64,000 nt of DNA from Microvelia longipes (Eukaryota; Arthropoda; Insecta; Hemiptera; Veliidae). Positions 24,660 through 36,409 of this stretch are shown here, one piece after another (position 1 is the stretch's first letter; the number at the start of each line of letters is the position of its first letter). The translations under genes were made by a program, and so were the position numbers. The DNA lies in the NCBI GenBank assembly GCA_018340805.1, contig JACMZG010001914.1:49428680-49492679 (forward strand), read 5' to 3'. The notes below the pieces were generated by a model. That model saw only the letters and a list, made by a program, of their open reading frames with translations. It had not been told where the DNA came from and searched no databases.

Positions 24660-26240
24660 CGTTTTGAAATAAAATTCATTAAAGCTCGTCACTAACTCGA
24701 CCAAAAAATAAACTTATTATTAAATAGAAACGTAAGGGAGTGGTACAGTAAAACTTTCCGATAATGCTTCCAAGTTCGAGTCCCTTCAGAGATATGAGTT
24801 AAAGGGAGATATTTATATATTTTTTCAACAAACCACCCGACAAACTTTATGACAAGCGTAGCCCGACAAACCTGTCTCTGTGTTAGCACTCTCTTGTTTA
24901 AAGTCATAACCAACTAAACTTCACTCGTAAAGTTTTTGTTTGTTGTCAACTCAATTTGAGGAATAACAACCCGTTTAAACTTGATTTTGATGGTAGAATA
25001 TGATTGCGATACGGCGTTGCTCGAGAACAAAAAAATATAGTTTCTAAACACGTCATTTGACAAACAAATTGTCAAATTTGGGAGCACACCTGTGCTGGTA
25101 CCAATTCAAGCAGTCAGTAGCGCCTTTTCTTAAAAAAAACATTTTCGTGTTAACTTTACTACATTTCACTTCACATTTTAAGGGTGCACCGCAAATTATT
25201 TAGAACAACAATTGCAAAATTTATTAGAATTGTTATAGAAAAACAACATGCAAAATTATTTGTTTCCATTATAATAGGTGTTTATTTTCTTAATTGACGC
25301 TGGATCATTAAGTATTCGGAGGTTATAACCTGACTTTTTTATGAATGACGTGTGACGTCATTGCAGGAATCGGTATAGGCGGTCAACATTGAAAATTTAC
25401 TATTTATTCCTGCAATGACGTCAATTCCATACTATAACCTAACATGTCAAAAAAATTTGATTTCATTCAGATAAAAACCCTCCAATTGAATCACCTCATA
25501 AAATCTATCAGCTTGGGTTACCTTATCATGTTTTTCATCTACGGCCCTAACTTCATAAGCTCATTTTCTTTGGAAATTTAAAAATATTATTTTTTTTTCG
25601 ATTTTTGTATTGCTTAATCGCAGAAACGAACAGATTTGATTAAAACATATGGGTATCTCATTTTTTGCTATGGCAATGTTTTCCCTTTTAACGAGAAGAG
25701 ATGCAAGCAAAACATACTTAAGTTTCTAATATATAAGTTAATTTGTAACAAAGTGATCAATAAAGTCAGGATAACGTTTCGTATTAAACCCGTGGGAAAG
25801 GTTTTCGCTGGGCTGGGGACTATAGAGAGATTAGAACAGAAAGTACAGGTAGCTTCTAAACGGTTTTATTTTCTCATGATATTTAGAAGACGGTTTAATT
25901 AATCATTAAATAAAGTTTTAATAATCATTAAGTAAAGAGTTTGGATTGTGGATGGTTAAATGATCTCACACGCACAGAGGAGGAGGTGGCAACCTTCTTC
26001 TAAATATATAGATACGGCTTGTCTAATCAACCTGCGAATTCACCTGTTGCTTGGATATACATGGATCTATAGTTTGTAAAAGAGAGGAGATAAGAAGAGG
26101 AAACAGAGTTTGACAGAAATGTTTCATAATTGTTGCCACAACATATCCACCGCAAGGAGTGTGGTGGGTACATCCTCCCTACAATTAATTTAGTAGGGGA
26201 GGAGAACTACAAAATTAAATGCAAAAGGTGACGCCTCCAA
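24660..26240. other. intron sequence with one small inverted repeat
   Basis: An inverted repeat lies at 25,321-25,370 and 25,406-25,455 (TGACGTCATTGCAGGAAT and its inverse, flanked by ATAACCT). The remainder is unassigned; the 88-codon frame at 25,636-25,902 has no recognised domain. Confidence 0.45.
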
Positions 26241-26249
26241 AATTCACGG

Positions 26250-26340
26250 TTAAATTAAAAATTCTAGCGCGGTGGTCCGCATGCCGGGCGAATTTCCCTT
26301 GGAATGCGCGTTTTCGTGCTTAAAACCCATTTCTAGAACA
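26250..26340 (+). repeat. dispersed repeat R3, copy 1
   Basis: AAATTCTAGCGCGGTGGTCC, then GCATGCCGGGCGAATTTCCC, then GCGTTTTCGTGCTTAA. It matches 27,713-27,800 in the same orientation. Confidence 0.75.
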
Positions 26341-26454
26341 TTTTTAGATCATTTTATGACATTGATCTAAACGGATGGACACGCTAGTGACCCACAACAT
26401 TTGGCGAGGTCACAGGAAGAACACGCTCGTGACCTGCTACACTTGGGTACGATA

Positions 26455-26640
26455 ATAACAGACACACACACACATAAAGACAGACAAAACCTTTAAAAAC
26501 CCACTCAGGAGGTCTTAAAAACAACTAAAACGGATAATTCTGGTGATAATCTGGTTTCGGATTTTTCTGCAATCATAATGCTTTTCCTATATACCTACGG
26601 TATAAATGAGGAAAAGAAAAGTTGAAAAAAACAATGACGA
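26455..26640 (+). repeat. dispersed repeat R4, copy 1
   Basis: ACTCAGGAGGTCTTAAAAAC, ACGGATAATTCTGGTG and a block ending in GGTATAAATGAGGAAAAG match 45,333-45,500. There is a short (AC)n at the start. Confidence 0.65.
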
Positions 26641-26854
26641 AGCACTTCGGAGCACCCAAAAAGAGACGGGTAGGTAGCCCAGCACAAATAGAAAACTCTA
26701 TCTCAAAGCTTAAATTTTACACAGCCACAATATCAAAAAATTTCCTTACAACTCATTGTCTGGAGAAATTATTATTTTATAAAGAAGACGTTCTTTACCA
26801 CAAAGAAATCTTTCTTTTGAATTTTTCTTCTTTAGAAACTCTTCTTCTTTAGAG

Positions 26855-27600
26855 TCATAATGAACTGCGTGGCAACAAACTGTATGGTGATGATAATAGA
26901 CTTTGTGTCGTTATGATAATGAACTGCGTGGCAACAAACTGTTTGGTGATGATAATAGACTTGGTGTCGTTATGCTAATGAACTGCGTGGCAACAAACTG
27001 TTTGGTGATGATAATAGACTTTGTGTCGTTATGCTAATGAACTGTGAGGTAAGGAAACTGTTGGTGATGATAATACACTGTGTGTGGTTATGATAATTAA
27101 ATTGACGGTTATGATAACTAACTATGTGGTTATGATAATTAACCCTGTGGTAATGACAATGTACTGTGTGGTTATAATAATTAACCCAGTGGTAATGATA
27201 ATGAACTGTGGGTTATGATAATGAACTGAGGTTATGATAATGAACCTGTGGTAATGATAATGAACTGGTTATGATAATGAAATGACGGTAATTAATGAAC
27301 TATGTGGTTATAATGACCCTGTGGTAATGATAATGAACTGTGGGTTATGATAATGAAATTGACGGTAATGATAATGAACTATGTGGTTATGATAATGAAC
27401 CCTGTGGTAATGATAATGAACTGTGGGTTATGATAATGAAATTGACGGTAATGATAATGAACTATGTGGATAATGAACTGTGGGTAATGAAATGAACTAT
27501 GTGGTTATGATAATAAACTGTGGACTGTGGGTTATGATAATGAACTGAGTGGTTATGAAAATGAACTGTGTGGTTAAGATAACGAACTGTGTGGTTAGGA
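26855..27600. repeat. minisatellite built on TGATAATGAACTG
   Basis: The first part (26,855-27,060) has about three copies of a 60-bp unit (AATGAACTGCGTGGCAACAA, ACTGTTTGGTGATGATAATA). It degrades into shorter units (TGTGGTTATGATAATGAAC) up to 27,600. The array is bounded by two copies of dispersed repeat R3. Confidence 0.9.
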
Positions 27601-27712
27601 TTTAACACCGTCTAGTTCTTAACTCTTTCTGTTCCGATTTTCAAGTTTAGTTTATCTATTAGGTTTTTCGAAGAAATACGAGTACATAGGTAAGAAGTAT
27701 TTATAAATATTT

Positions 27713-27800
27713 AAAAATTCTAACGCACTGGTCTGCATGCTGGGCAAATTTTCTTTAAAATGCGAATTTTCGTGCTTAACAATCAATTTCTTGCTTAAGG
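27713..27800 (+). repeat. dispersed repeat R3, copy 2
   Basis: AAATTCTAACGCACTGGTCT, then GCATGCTGGGCAAATTTTC, then GAATTTTCGTGCTTAA. It matches the copy at 26,250 with about one change in six. Confidence 0.75.
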
Positions 27801-28465
27801 TTCCAATTTATGGTTCATAACTTGAGCAGTTACTCAATTATCAAGCACTACTTAATAACTCATTTTTTCTGTTTTTTTTTTCAAAGGAAATGCGCATAAT
27901 TATACTGTTAGCTATACAAAATAATACCTCTATAATTGCCAGTGCACAACATATATGCAGTAGTTTTAAGCTCATTAAGTGTTCTTCTTTAAAGGTTTTT
28001 GAGCGCATCTCCAATCAAAAATACAGAAAAAAATAATTTACTAATATTTTGAGTTTTCGTATCGATTCTGGACCATTTTTATTTAACTCATAGTCTATAA
28101 AAAATAAATAAATTGTTTACCGAGCGATCCATGGAATTTCCGGTAATTGACCAATGTCTTTTAGACTTTTTGGTCACTTTAAGTGGTCGTATTCGTTTTT
28201 ATTCGATTCAGCACCCCAAAAAACATTAAAAACAATACCCTGCTAGATATTTATTTCTAAGCGAACGCAATTTTGGTTTCCAGTAATATACCGCGGTGTT
28301 TTCGACTTTATGGTCTTTTAGAGTGGTCGTACGGATTACGGATCACGTTTATTCGATTCAGCGCCCCAAAAAGACAGGTCCTTAAATAAGGACCTTTTTT
28401 CGAGCAATAAAAACCTTAAATTTTATTTTTTGAATGTGATTAAGCACAAGTGTAGTTATTCATTA

Positions 28466-28695
28466 CAAGGGAATGAAGAAAAGAGTTTCTCCACAAAAAT
28501 AATAGTTTATTGCCAAAGAGACATGTCTTACTCGACTCACCGAGTTGTTACCATCTCGGAAATAAAAATAGTTTTATGTATTTATACCTTTCATCTTTAT
28601 CTTCATGGCACTGATGATGACCTCATGTTAGGTTGAAAGGGCTTTGCCAATAAACTATTGTTTTTGTGGAGGGACTCTATTTTTTCATTTCCTTG
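28466..28695. mobile_element. fold-back element with CTGATGATGACC motif
   Basis: The left arm (CAAGGGAATGAAG, CTCCACAAAAATAATAGTTT, ATTGCCAAAG) is inverted at the right end (CTTTGCCAATAAACTATTG, TTTTTGTGGAGGGACTC, CATTTCCTTG). Before the right arm lies CACTGATGATGACCTC, a loop and AGGTTGAAAG. It is compact and non-coding. Confidence 0.85.
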
Positions 28696-28839
28696 AAGTT
28701 TAAATTTTGTTGACTTACTGAACCAGGTAGACAGACCAATCACGCCATGACGCCTATCCCATTAGCTATTTTTGTTTTTAAAGGCTAATATGCAAGTAAG
28801 TATATAAAAATATATATCTATGAATATATCAAAATGCAA

Positions 28840-28985
28840 CCATGCATCTTAGAATAAGCAACTATGAATCTTAGAATATGCAAATGCATATTAGATTATG
28901 AAGCTATGCATATTAAAACATGCAAATACATATTAGATTATGATACTATGCATATATTAGAATATGCAAATACACACATTATGCG
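28840..28985. repeat. imperfect ATATGCA repeats
   Basis: Degenerate units of about 30 bp with TATGCATATTAGATTATG and variants repeat four to five times. Confidence 0.7.
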
Positions 28986-29480
28986 TTTTTATATAAAAGT
29001 ATGTAAATAAAAATACGATACTATAAGTATTAAAAATTGCAATTATGTGTATTTTTTTAAACAAGTTCTTTATTGGCAAAAGTATACGATATTTATTGTG
29101 TGTAAACCGGAGCCATATTTTTTTTATTCATTTAGGGTAATTTGTGCAACCTGCTGGATTTGGCTTCATATTTTACAAACCCAGTTTTGTCTAATTAGGT
29201 CGATTTCGGTAAATAAAAAAAAATATCGTATACTGAGTGAGACCCCTTAAGGTAAGCTATATGAAACATAGGGGCAAGGCATTGCATACCTGTGCGATAG
29301 GTTATCTAATCTAATACTAACAGCACAGTGTTGTACCAGTGGGTCGACTCGAAGATAACCCAACACACCTATAAAACTAAAATCCACTGCCTCATGGATT
29401 ACAATGCACAGCGATGGGTTACTTTGCCTTATTGTAAAGTTTGGATTTGTAAATAAATAAGTCACAATAATTTACAGGCA

Positions 29481-29660
29481 TAGAGATATTATTACTAGAG
29501 AGGCTCTATTGGTTAAATTTTGAAACATCGACACAGTAACATGATCAGCTTTTCTGATAAATATAATCAAATAATCAGTACAAAATTTCAGTATATAGTA
29601 GAACGGTGAAAATACAAATCAAAACCCAAACAATGTGCGGGAAGCCGAATAAGATTTGAT
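29481..29660 (+). mobile_element. MITE family M1, left part
   Basis: GCATAGAGATATTATTACTA and the body blocks AAACATCGA and AACAATGTGCGGGAAGCC match the other M1 copies. The right half is missing, and another element begins at about 29,671. Confidence 0.65.
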
Positions 29661-29670
29661 TTATGAGAAG

Positions 29671-29878
29671 CTTTAAGGTGCATTCACAAAACTGCGGTAG
29701 CGATGCGTCCGTCCGTTGCGAGCGGTGGCAGCTCAAATTCCAACCTGTGTAATCGTATGGGACGTTCTTAAACAACTTGCGGTAGCGTTGCGGAAAATGG
29801 AAATTTCCGCAAACCAACTAAACCCGCACAAATGATCTAGTGATTAGCATTTGATTAATTAAAAAACACCTTAAAGGC
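29671..29878. mobile_element. short element with CTTTAAGGTG ends
   Basis: The ends CTTTAAGGTG and CACCTTAAAG are inverted. The interior has TGCGGTAGCGATGCG and GCGGTAGCGTTGCGG blocks in one orientation. It is probably a small DNA transposon; the family was not identified. Confidence 0.45.
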
Positions 29879-29966
29879 CTGACGCGGAAGAAACCTTTCC
29901 GTTTTCAAAGTTTTGGAATTTTTCTTACCCCCTCTTCCGATTTAGAAAAGACTTTTGTTTGGATCT

Positions 29967-30510
29967 TAGAATAATACTATATATAGAAGGAGCACAGGAC
30001 CGTAAACACAATGTAATTCCACTGATAACACGAAAGCCGGTTGACTAGTGCAACTAAGTAATGCTGCCAACCTGACAACAAAACATTATTTTAAATATGT
30101 GTCATAAATATCTATTAATGAAGAAAGATCGTAAAGAACAAATATAATAACTTAAAACACCTGCTGAGTATTTAATAAAACTGGTCTTAGATGGCAAAAG
30201 GGCGGCAGAATACAAGAATCTACATTTAGTTGACGAGGACTACTTTTTATATATAATTTTAATAAATACGTTAAACTACAATTTAAAATGCATAAAATAT
30301 TGTAATGCACCGATATTTATATTAGTATTTTATGAATAATCAATCATTAATTAATAATAGAACATAATAATTCAGCAACCGGAAGTATAGCCAACTTTGT
30401 TTTAGAAAATTGTATATTGTTAAGGGTGGCAGCATTACTTAGTTGCACCACTTGACAACCGGCTTTCGTATTATCAGTAGTGCTCCTTCTATAAATAGTA
30501 TTATTCTAAG
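29967..30510. mobile_element. fold-back element, arms about 110 bp
   Basis: The left arm has AGAATAATACTATATATAGA, AGGAGCAC and AAAGCCGGTTGAC, with GCAACTAAGTAATGCTGCCA. The right arm is its inverse, ending CTTCTATAAATAGTATTATT. The spacer is AT-rich and non-coding. Confidence 0.8.
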
Positions 30511-31895
30511 GTTTGGATTTTGATTCATGCTTAAAGTCGTTTTATTTTTTATTATTTTAATTTGATTTTAATAAAAGAGTTATATTTTTCATCTAAAATT
30601 TTTCATGAATATTATCTTGTTATTAAAACACAATACTGTTATTTTATTACTTTCGTTTGTGCTGTGTCTTTTTAAAGTGTTCCATTTTTCCTTTTAGTTT
30701 GAATTAGTTCAAAGTTTTTTTTTATGTTTCTATTCTTAAATCAAATTTATTTCTTAATATTCTCGGAGTTCGCCAATTTAAATGGTATAGTTTTATTATC
30801 TTGATCCATTTATTTTATCTTAATATAATTGATCTGAAATGTTATACATTATTTCTGTTCTCTTGGTTTCACTGCCTAAATAGTATTTAACAAGTAGTAG
30901 ATCCCGGTAGATATTCTTTGTTTTGGTGTGCTCTACTAGGTAGCGCTAGTTGCCAAAATTTTTCTTTATGCGTAAAATTGAAGTTACCTTTCATCTTAGG
31001 TAGAACATATTAAGTAGATGGAACAGAAAATGTTCCATATGCTTATCTTTATATTATTTTGTAATTTATTTAATAAAGAATTTATTATAAAAAAAAATGT
31101 AAGATTTTGACAATTTTTTATTGATTTTCACATCAACATATCAAGTGTCGATTGCTGGAAGTGTCATAGAATACTGATGAGTGAGAGTCAAAACTACCTA
31201 ACGTTAAAGATATAAAATTCGGTTGATCGGGTCAACTCAACAAGATCTTTTAGTTAATTTAAATTATATTTTTTAATGTCCTTAATAAAAAGATACGAGG
31301 GGGGGAAATAGCCTCAAGATGCTTCCTGTAAAGGACGTACACCTGTGACTGTTAGACCTAACGAGGGCACTACTGTGCCCTCAGATAAAATATAGTGCTA
31401 ATATTTCTATAAAGAACTAAATTAATAAAGATGAAGGCTGCTAAGTATGATGACAGATTTTCAATAAATTTGTGAACATGATATAAAATTATTACCCGTA
31501 TTATATGATTGAATACCTATGTGACGTATTATTTTTCTTACCTTTTACTCACGTTAAGACTGTAAAACCCCAGGTAATTGGTTGCCTAATAAAATCTGAA
31601 GTCTAGTTTAGCGGGACCGTAATAGCGGTGAATTTTTTTATGGAATAATACAGAACATAATTCTAAATAATTCTGACACGCAGGCTCGCAATCCAAGAGA
31701 TTTTCATTTGAAATTTTCGATTCCTCACTATGAAATCCATTCCTTGCATAATTTTTTCGGTTATATGAGATTCAAAGTTTTAAAATAACATAATTTCCAC
31801 TCCAAAAAAATGTTAACATTTTATTTTACCGGTGGACGGATTTAGAGCCATATCCTTGTAAGCTAACCTATTTCATTGGCGAATTCACTAAAAGC
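30511..31895. other. intron sequence, largely unassigned
   Basis: There is one small hairpin (GAGGGCACTACTGTGCCCTC) at about 31,363-31,382. No coding or repeat structure was otherwise recognised. Confidence 0.4.
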
Positions 31896-32150
31896 ATAGA
31901 GATATCATTAAGAGAGGGGGCCATATGGGTTAAGTTGTGAAACATCGAAAAAGTAACCTGAGCCGAAAAAAAAGTAACGAAAACATAAACAATGTGCGGA
32001 AAGCCAAAATCAATTGATTTATTATAACCTTATCTCACTCTTGAAGAAGGTTTCAATGAGGTTACACAGAGCCCCTGAGAGATGTTTCAGGCCATACAAT
32101 GCATTGAGATAGGCTATGCCCTCTCTAGTATATATCTCTATGACTAAAAG
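31896..32150 (+). mobile_element. MITE family M1, complete copy
   Basis: It has both terminal inverted repeats: GCATAGAGATATCATTAAGA at the left and CTCTAGTATATATCTCTATG at the right. It is about 255 bp and non-coding. Other copies are at 5,727 (interrupted), 29,481 (left part) and 46,270 (inverted). A fragment of the end occurs at 33,292. Confidence 0.85.
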
Positions 32151-32359
32151 CATATGGATGACGTAAGTATAAGCGAAAACGTGACATGGGTTCCTGCGAT
32201 TAGTCATAACGCTAACACAGAGCAGCAAAGGTCAAACGCAATATTCAGAGCACTTCCGCTCTACATCCTCCTAGACAAACCAACCATTACACTCGCCTGT
32301 TATTCCTATTTTTCAAATAATCCTACATAAGAACACATTGACTATAACAATAAATAACC

Positions 32360-32362
32360 TTA

Positions 32363-32396
<34 letters not shown>

Positions 32397-32463
32397 TAAT
32401 ATATATAATATATATAATATATATATATTATATATATATAATATATTATATACTATATATATA
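32360..32463. repeat. (TA)n array with ATAATATA slips
   Basis: TA repeats with regular phase slips, followed by a pyrimidine-rich stretch (CCTTCTCTTTCCCCCTTC) and CCTCATAA. Confidence 0.95.
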
Positions 32464-33321
32464 TCTCTGCGAACCCCTGTCCTTCTCTTTCCCCCTTCAC
32501 GCCTCATAAATTCAATAATTTGAACTTATCGTTAAACATTCTGTTTTGGACGGCTTATAATTTTTATGATTCTCCGATAAATCGCGATCACTTGAAAAAG
32601 AAACACCGGAAGACCTAAATCTTCTTGACAATAACCGCGGAAGCCTAAGCAGTTTATTACTTACTTCTTGATTCATAGACTTGCAAAACATTCACATATT
32701 TACTAACAATCTCATTCTTTCTATTGAAAATTTAGTCAAAGGATATTAGACACTAATAACTGCTATAATAATTATTAATCATGATGAAATGAAAGATAAT
32801 TAATTAATAATTAGATATTTGTTGTAATATTTTGTTTATTCGCTCAAGGAGCTCCTTAAATATATCTACAGACCCCCAGGTGTCAGAGGACAACACTTTC
32901 CGTAACCGCACTTTAGCAAACAGATTACATGCTAAGTAAAAATACCTCATTTAAATTCCTTGATATAATATGTTAAGCATTACCCGTTACTTGATGTTCT
33001 AACATTACCTGAAACAACATTAAATCAAACATTAGTCATAAAAGCCATCACAAACTAAGCATGGAGGGCACCTGATATCTCATAGAGAAATGGTAACGGA
33101 TCGTAAAAGTAACAAAAAATACTCCGGTTTCGATTCCTGTAAAGAACTCTAGTAGTTTTAAGCAATGGATTGAAATGGGAGTTTTCTTTTGAAACGGACA
33201 TTATTAATATGGTTAACTAAATTAGAAAAGTCTTTTTCAAATCTTCAAGCAAAACTTACACCTCCCCGAGGAAGGTTATTATACGCATAGAGCTATCATT
33301 ACTAGAGCCGTACTTTTATAA

Positions 33322-33389
33322 CGAATATATAATATATATATAGATATATATCTCACATTTCAGACCACTGAAATGGTCCCACATGATGC

Positions 33390-33420
<31 letters not shown>

Positions 33421-33438
33421 TATATATATAATATATAT
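33322..33438. repeat. (TA)n arrays, two blocks
   Basis: TA repeats at 33,322-33,350 and 33,389-33,438, separated by about 38 bp of unique sequence and followed by a pyrimidine-rich stretch (TAGTCCCCTCTTTC). Confidence 0.9.
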
Positions 33439-33549
33439 TGCTGTACAAATCTTGATCGGTTAGTCCCCTCTTTCAGCACCACCCTCTCCTATTCCATGCC
33501 CTCCATGATATTGTTTATTCTTCTTTCAGGACTTGATTTGATTTTATTA

Positions 33550-33720
33550 ATAGCAAATACGCTATTAATAATCATAATAATAATAATATACTTTATTGAT
33601 AAATAAAGTAAATAGTCAGTAGGATATAACATGTAAAATTCTTGTACAGCAAAACAATGAATTTAACAATTAGGTAATAGGAGTAATTTTCAGTATTTTA
33701 ATTAGTACTTTATTACACCA
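33550..33720 (-). mobile_element. LINE-like tail (minus strand)
   Basis: AATAATAATAATATACTTTA followed by TTGATAAATAAAGTAAA resembles the reversed 3' end of a non-LTR element. No coding part is seen. Confidence 0.3.
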
Positions 33721-34280
33721 CAATAGCGTTAATGCTTCAACAAATAAAAACTCAACTCGATACTGACATTTATTTCATTTTGATGTTATTACAAAATTTA
33801 GAGTCTTAAAATATTTTAAAGTCTACATTAAGAACACAGTGTTTTTGTAAAGGCGAAGGAAGCACTAAAATCGTATTGGTTAAGGCGAGAATCCAAGTAG
33901 TGGCACGGGCCCTGGATCCGAACTTAAATTAACAAAGTTGATTAATTAAATTCTTGATGGTGTTGACTTTGAAACACACTGACCCGGAGTCTCTGTCTCT
34001 CTGACTTCCCTTTCTCTGAGAGAGAGAGAAAGGGAATCGAAACGAGAAATAATAGAATGATTATTTGATAAAATCGAACCACATAGTTATCGTGTGAACG
34101 CGTATCTTAAGTCGCAAGAGGAGTACAAAGCTCAAATCGGGTCACCACAGAATTAAACTGTTCCTTAATTAATTTTCCTCATTTCTTACCATAGGTATAT
34201 AAGAGAAGTTTTGGGTTTGCAAAAAACATCCCAAACCGGGTTTTTAAATCAAGTAAAAATAATAATACATCCTGTCGTTT

Positions 34281-34767
34281 ATAAGGCGCGGTCGAATATC
34301 CACGGCCTTCTAGAACGTTGGATCACCAACAAACTTTGTTTATAACTTTTTTTTCAAAATTTTCAGTAATTAGCCGGATTGTGATAAAGAAGCCTATTAC
34401 GTAATCTGCACGCTCTTTTGGTTAATCTCAAAGAGTATTTACATTCACTCAACGATTTATTTTTAATCTAACTTGGTACATACATAACTACTGTTAGACG
34501 TCAATGTTAACAAATATGACATGTCAAAATATAACACAAAATATGACGTCTAACAGTAGTTATGTATGTACCGAGTTAGATTAAAAATAATCGTTGAGTG
34601 AATTAAATACTCTTTGAGATTAACCAAAAGAGCGTGCAGATTACGGAAATATGCTTCATTTATCACAAATCCGGCTAATTACTGAAAAGTGTGAAAAAAA
34701 AGTTATAAACAAAGTTTGTTGGTGATCCAACGTTCTAGAAGGCCGTGGATATTCGACCGCGCCTTAT
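34281..34767. mobile_element. 487-bp near-perfect palindromic element
   Basis: The outer ends are ATAAGGCGCGGTCGAATATC and the exact inverse. The two arms of about 225-240 bp stay nearly identical up to a central loop of about 35 bp near 34,524. The arms include CTTCTAGAACGTTGGATCAC, GAGCGTGCAGATTACG and CTAACAGTAGTTATGTATGT. There is no coding capacity. It is a fold-back or MITE-like element; the superfamily was not identified. Confidence 0.9.
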
Positions 34768-35170
34768 TTAATATTATTTTTAAAAATTTGATATTAAGAG
34801 AATATTTGAAATACTTAGGGGGGGGGGAGGAAAAAAGAGAAGTTAAAGGATAAACCCAATAAAAATTGGGAAAATACGGAAGGACTCGACAAGGCGGTGT
34901 GTTTGGTCCCGACCCAACCTCCACTAAAATATTGGTCTTACTTTTTAGTCTAATTGAATTCTTTATTCAAAGAAAAAAAATCGATTGCATATCCTAAATA
35001 TTAGTACGTTGGAACACAATTACGTATGCGCTAATCTTTATGCTGAGTATATTGAGTTTTTCCTTTCATAAATACTGTGGTAAAACAAGCAAGTTAATTA
35101 GTTAGTTAAAACTGACTAAGGATATGAGCTCCCAGAAACATTTTCGTTTAACTAAAATGCTTTTGATATA
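34768..35170. other. intron sequence, nothing recognised
   Basis: Contains a run of nine G near 34,820. No repeat or coding signal. Confidence 0.4.
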
Positions 35171-35174
35171 GTGG

Positions 35175-35600
35175 TGATATTAAGGTAAATTAAGAAGAGG
35201 TTATAGATCATATTGGGACAGGTTATAGATAAAATTGGGAAGAGGTTATAGATCAAATTGGGGAGAGGTTATAGATCAAAATTATAGATGGGGAGAGGTT
35301 TATAGACCATTTTGGGGATAGATCAAATTGGGAGAGTTGTAGTTCACATTGGGGAGAGGTTATAGTTCAAATTGGGGAGAGGTTATAGATCAAATTGGGA
35401 AGAGGTTATATGAGAATTTGGGGAGAGGTTATAGATCAAATTGGGGAGAGGTTATATGAGAATTTGGGGAGAGGTTATATGACAGTTCAAAGAGTTATAG
35501 ATCAAATTGGGGAAAGGTTATAGTTCAAATTGGGGAGAGGTTATATGCCAATTTGGGGAGAGGTTATAGATCAAATTGGGGGAGGTTATAGATCACCTAC
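35175..35600. repeat. 23-bp minisatellite (GGGAGAGGTTATAGATCAAATTG)
   Basis: About 18 degenerate copies of GGGAGAGGTTATAGATCAAA plus TTG, with a TATATGAGAATTTG variant. Confidence 0.93.
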
Positions 35601-35939
35601 TTAGTAAGCTAAGTCGTTGGACCCTTTATACAAACCCTCGTATATAGAACAGTATTTTACCTTATGATTCCTAGTGAAGACATTGAGTGTTTAATCCACA
35701 GAAGTTTTTAGTCTTAATTAGAAACAACCCGTGCCCTACTACAACACCAAGCATTCTTGTTATGAAGTATAACGTAGCCTATATATAAATTTGATATATA
35801 GGCCACTATTGAGGGACCTAAATTTTGCCTAAACCCAGGTACATTTAGGGTTAGGGATTATTTACGAGTACCTGACATCCCGCAGTATCGGCGTCGGCGG
35901 CTTAGTACCCTTTTCGAAGAACAAAATACGTAAGAATTT

Positions 35940-36015
35940 TCATTCATCCATTGAAAATGTCAAAGGCCCCGACAAGGATCGAACCAGCACTTTCTCTGAC
36001 ACATCTGGCTATCAA
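35940..36015 (-). mobile_element. possible SINE fragment with box B
   Basis: The minus strand reads GCTGGTTCGATCCTTGTCGG, a B-box-like tRNA T arm. No clear box A lies upstream. It is a truncated tRNA-derived element at best. Confidence 0.35.
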
Positions 36016-36064
36016 AATTAAATATAAACAAATCATGCCAATAGACTATAATAACTTCAGCAGT

Positions 36065-36330
36065 ACTCGGAATTGCTATTATTGATGTATGTATGATATT
36101 ATTGATGTATGTATGCTATTATTGATGTATGTATGCTATTATTGTCGTATGTATGCTATTATTGATGTAAGTATGTATGTATGCTATTGTTGATGTATGC
36201 ATGTATATATGCTAAGATGGTTATTGTATGTATGTATGTAGTGCTATTATTGATGTAAGTATGTATTAATTGTTGATGTATTACGCTATTGTTGATGTAT
36301 GTATGTATGCATGCTATTATTGATGTAAAA
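36065..36330. repeat. 20-bp minisatellite (TATTATTGATGTATGTATGC)
   Basis: Eight to ten copies of GCTATTATTGATGTATGTAT, with length variants. Confidence 0.93.
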
Positions 36331-36409
36331 TATACATTGCTCACATTATTTTTATTTCAAGTGACTCATTTGCCAGTTGACTAGATATAAATAAATCTAA
36401 GACAAGCCT

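Noticed and set aside
29247..29465. 72-codon minus-strand frame as a possible exon
   Set aside because: No match to Scribble or another recognised protein, and no fitting splice sites.
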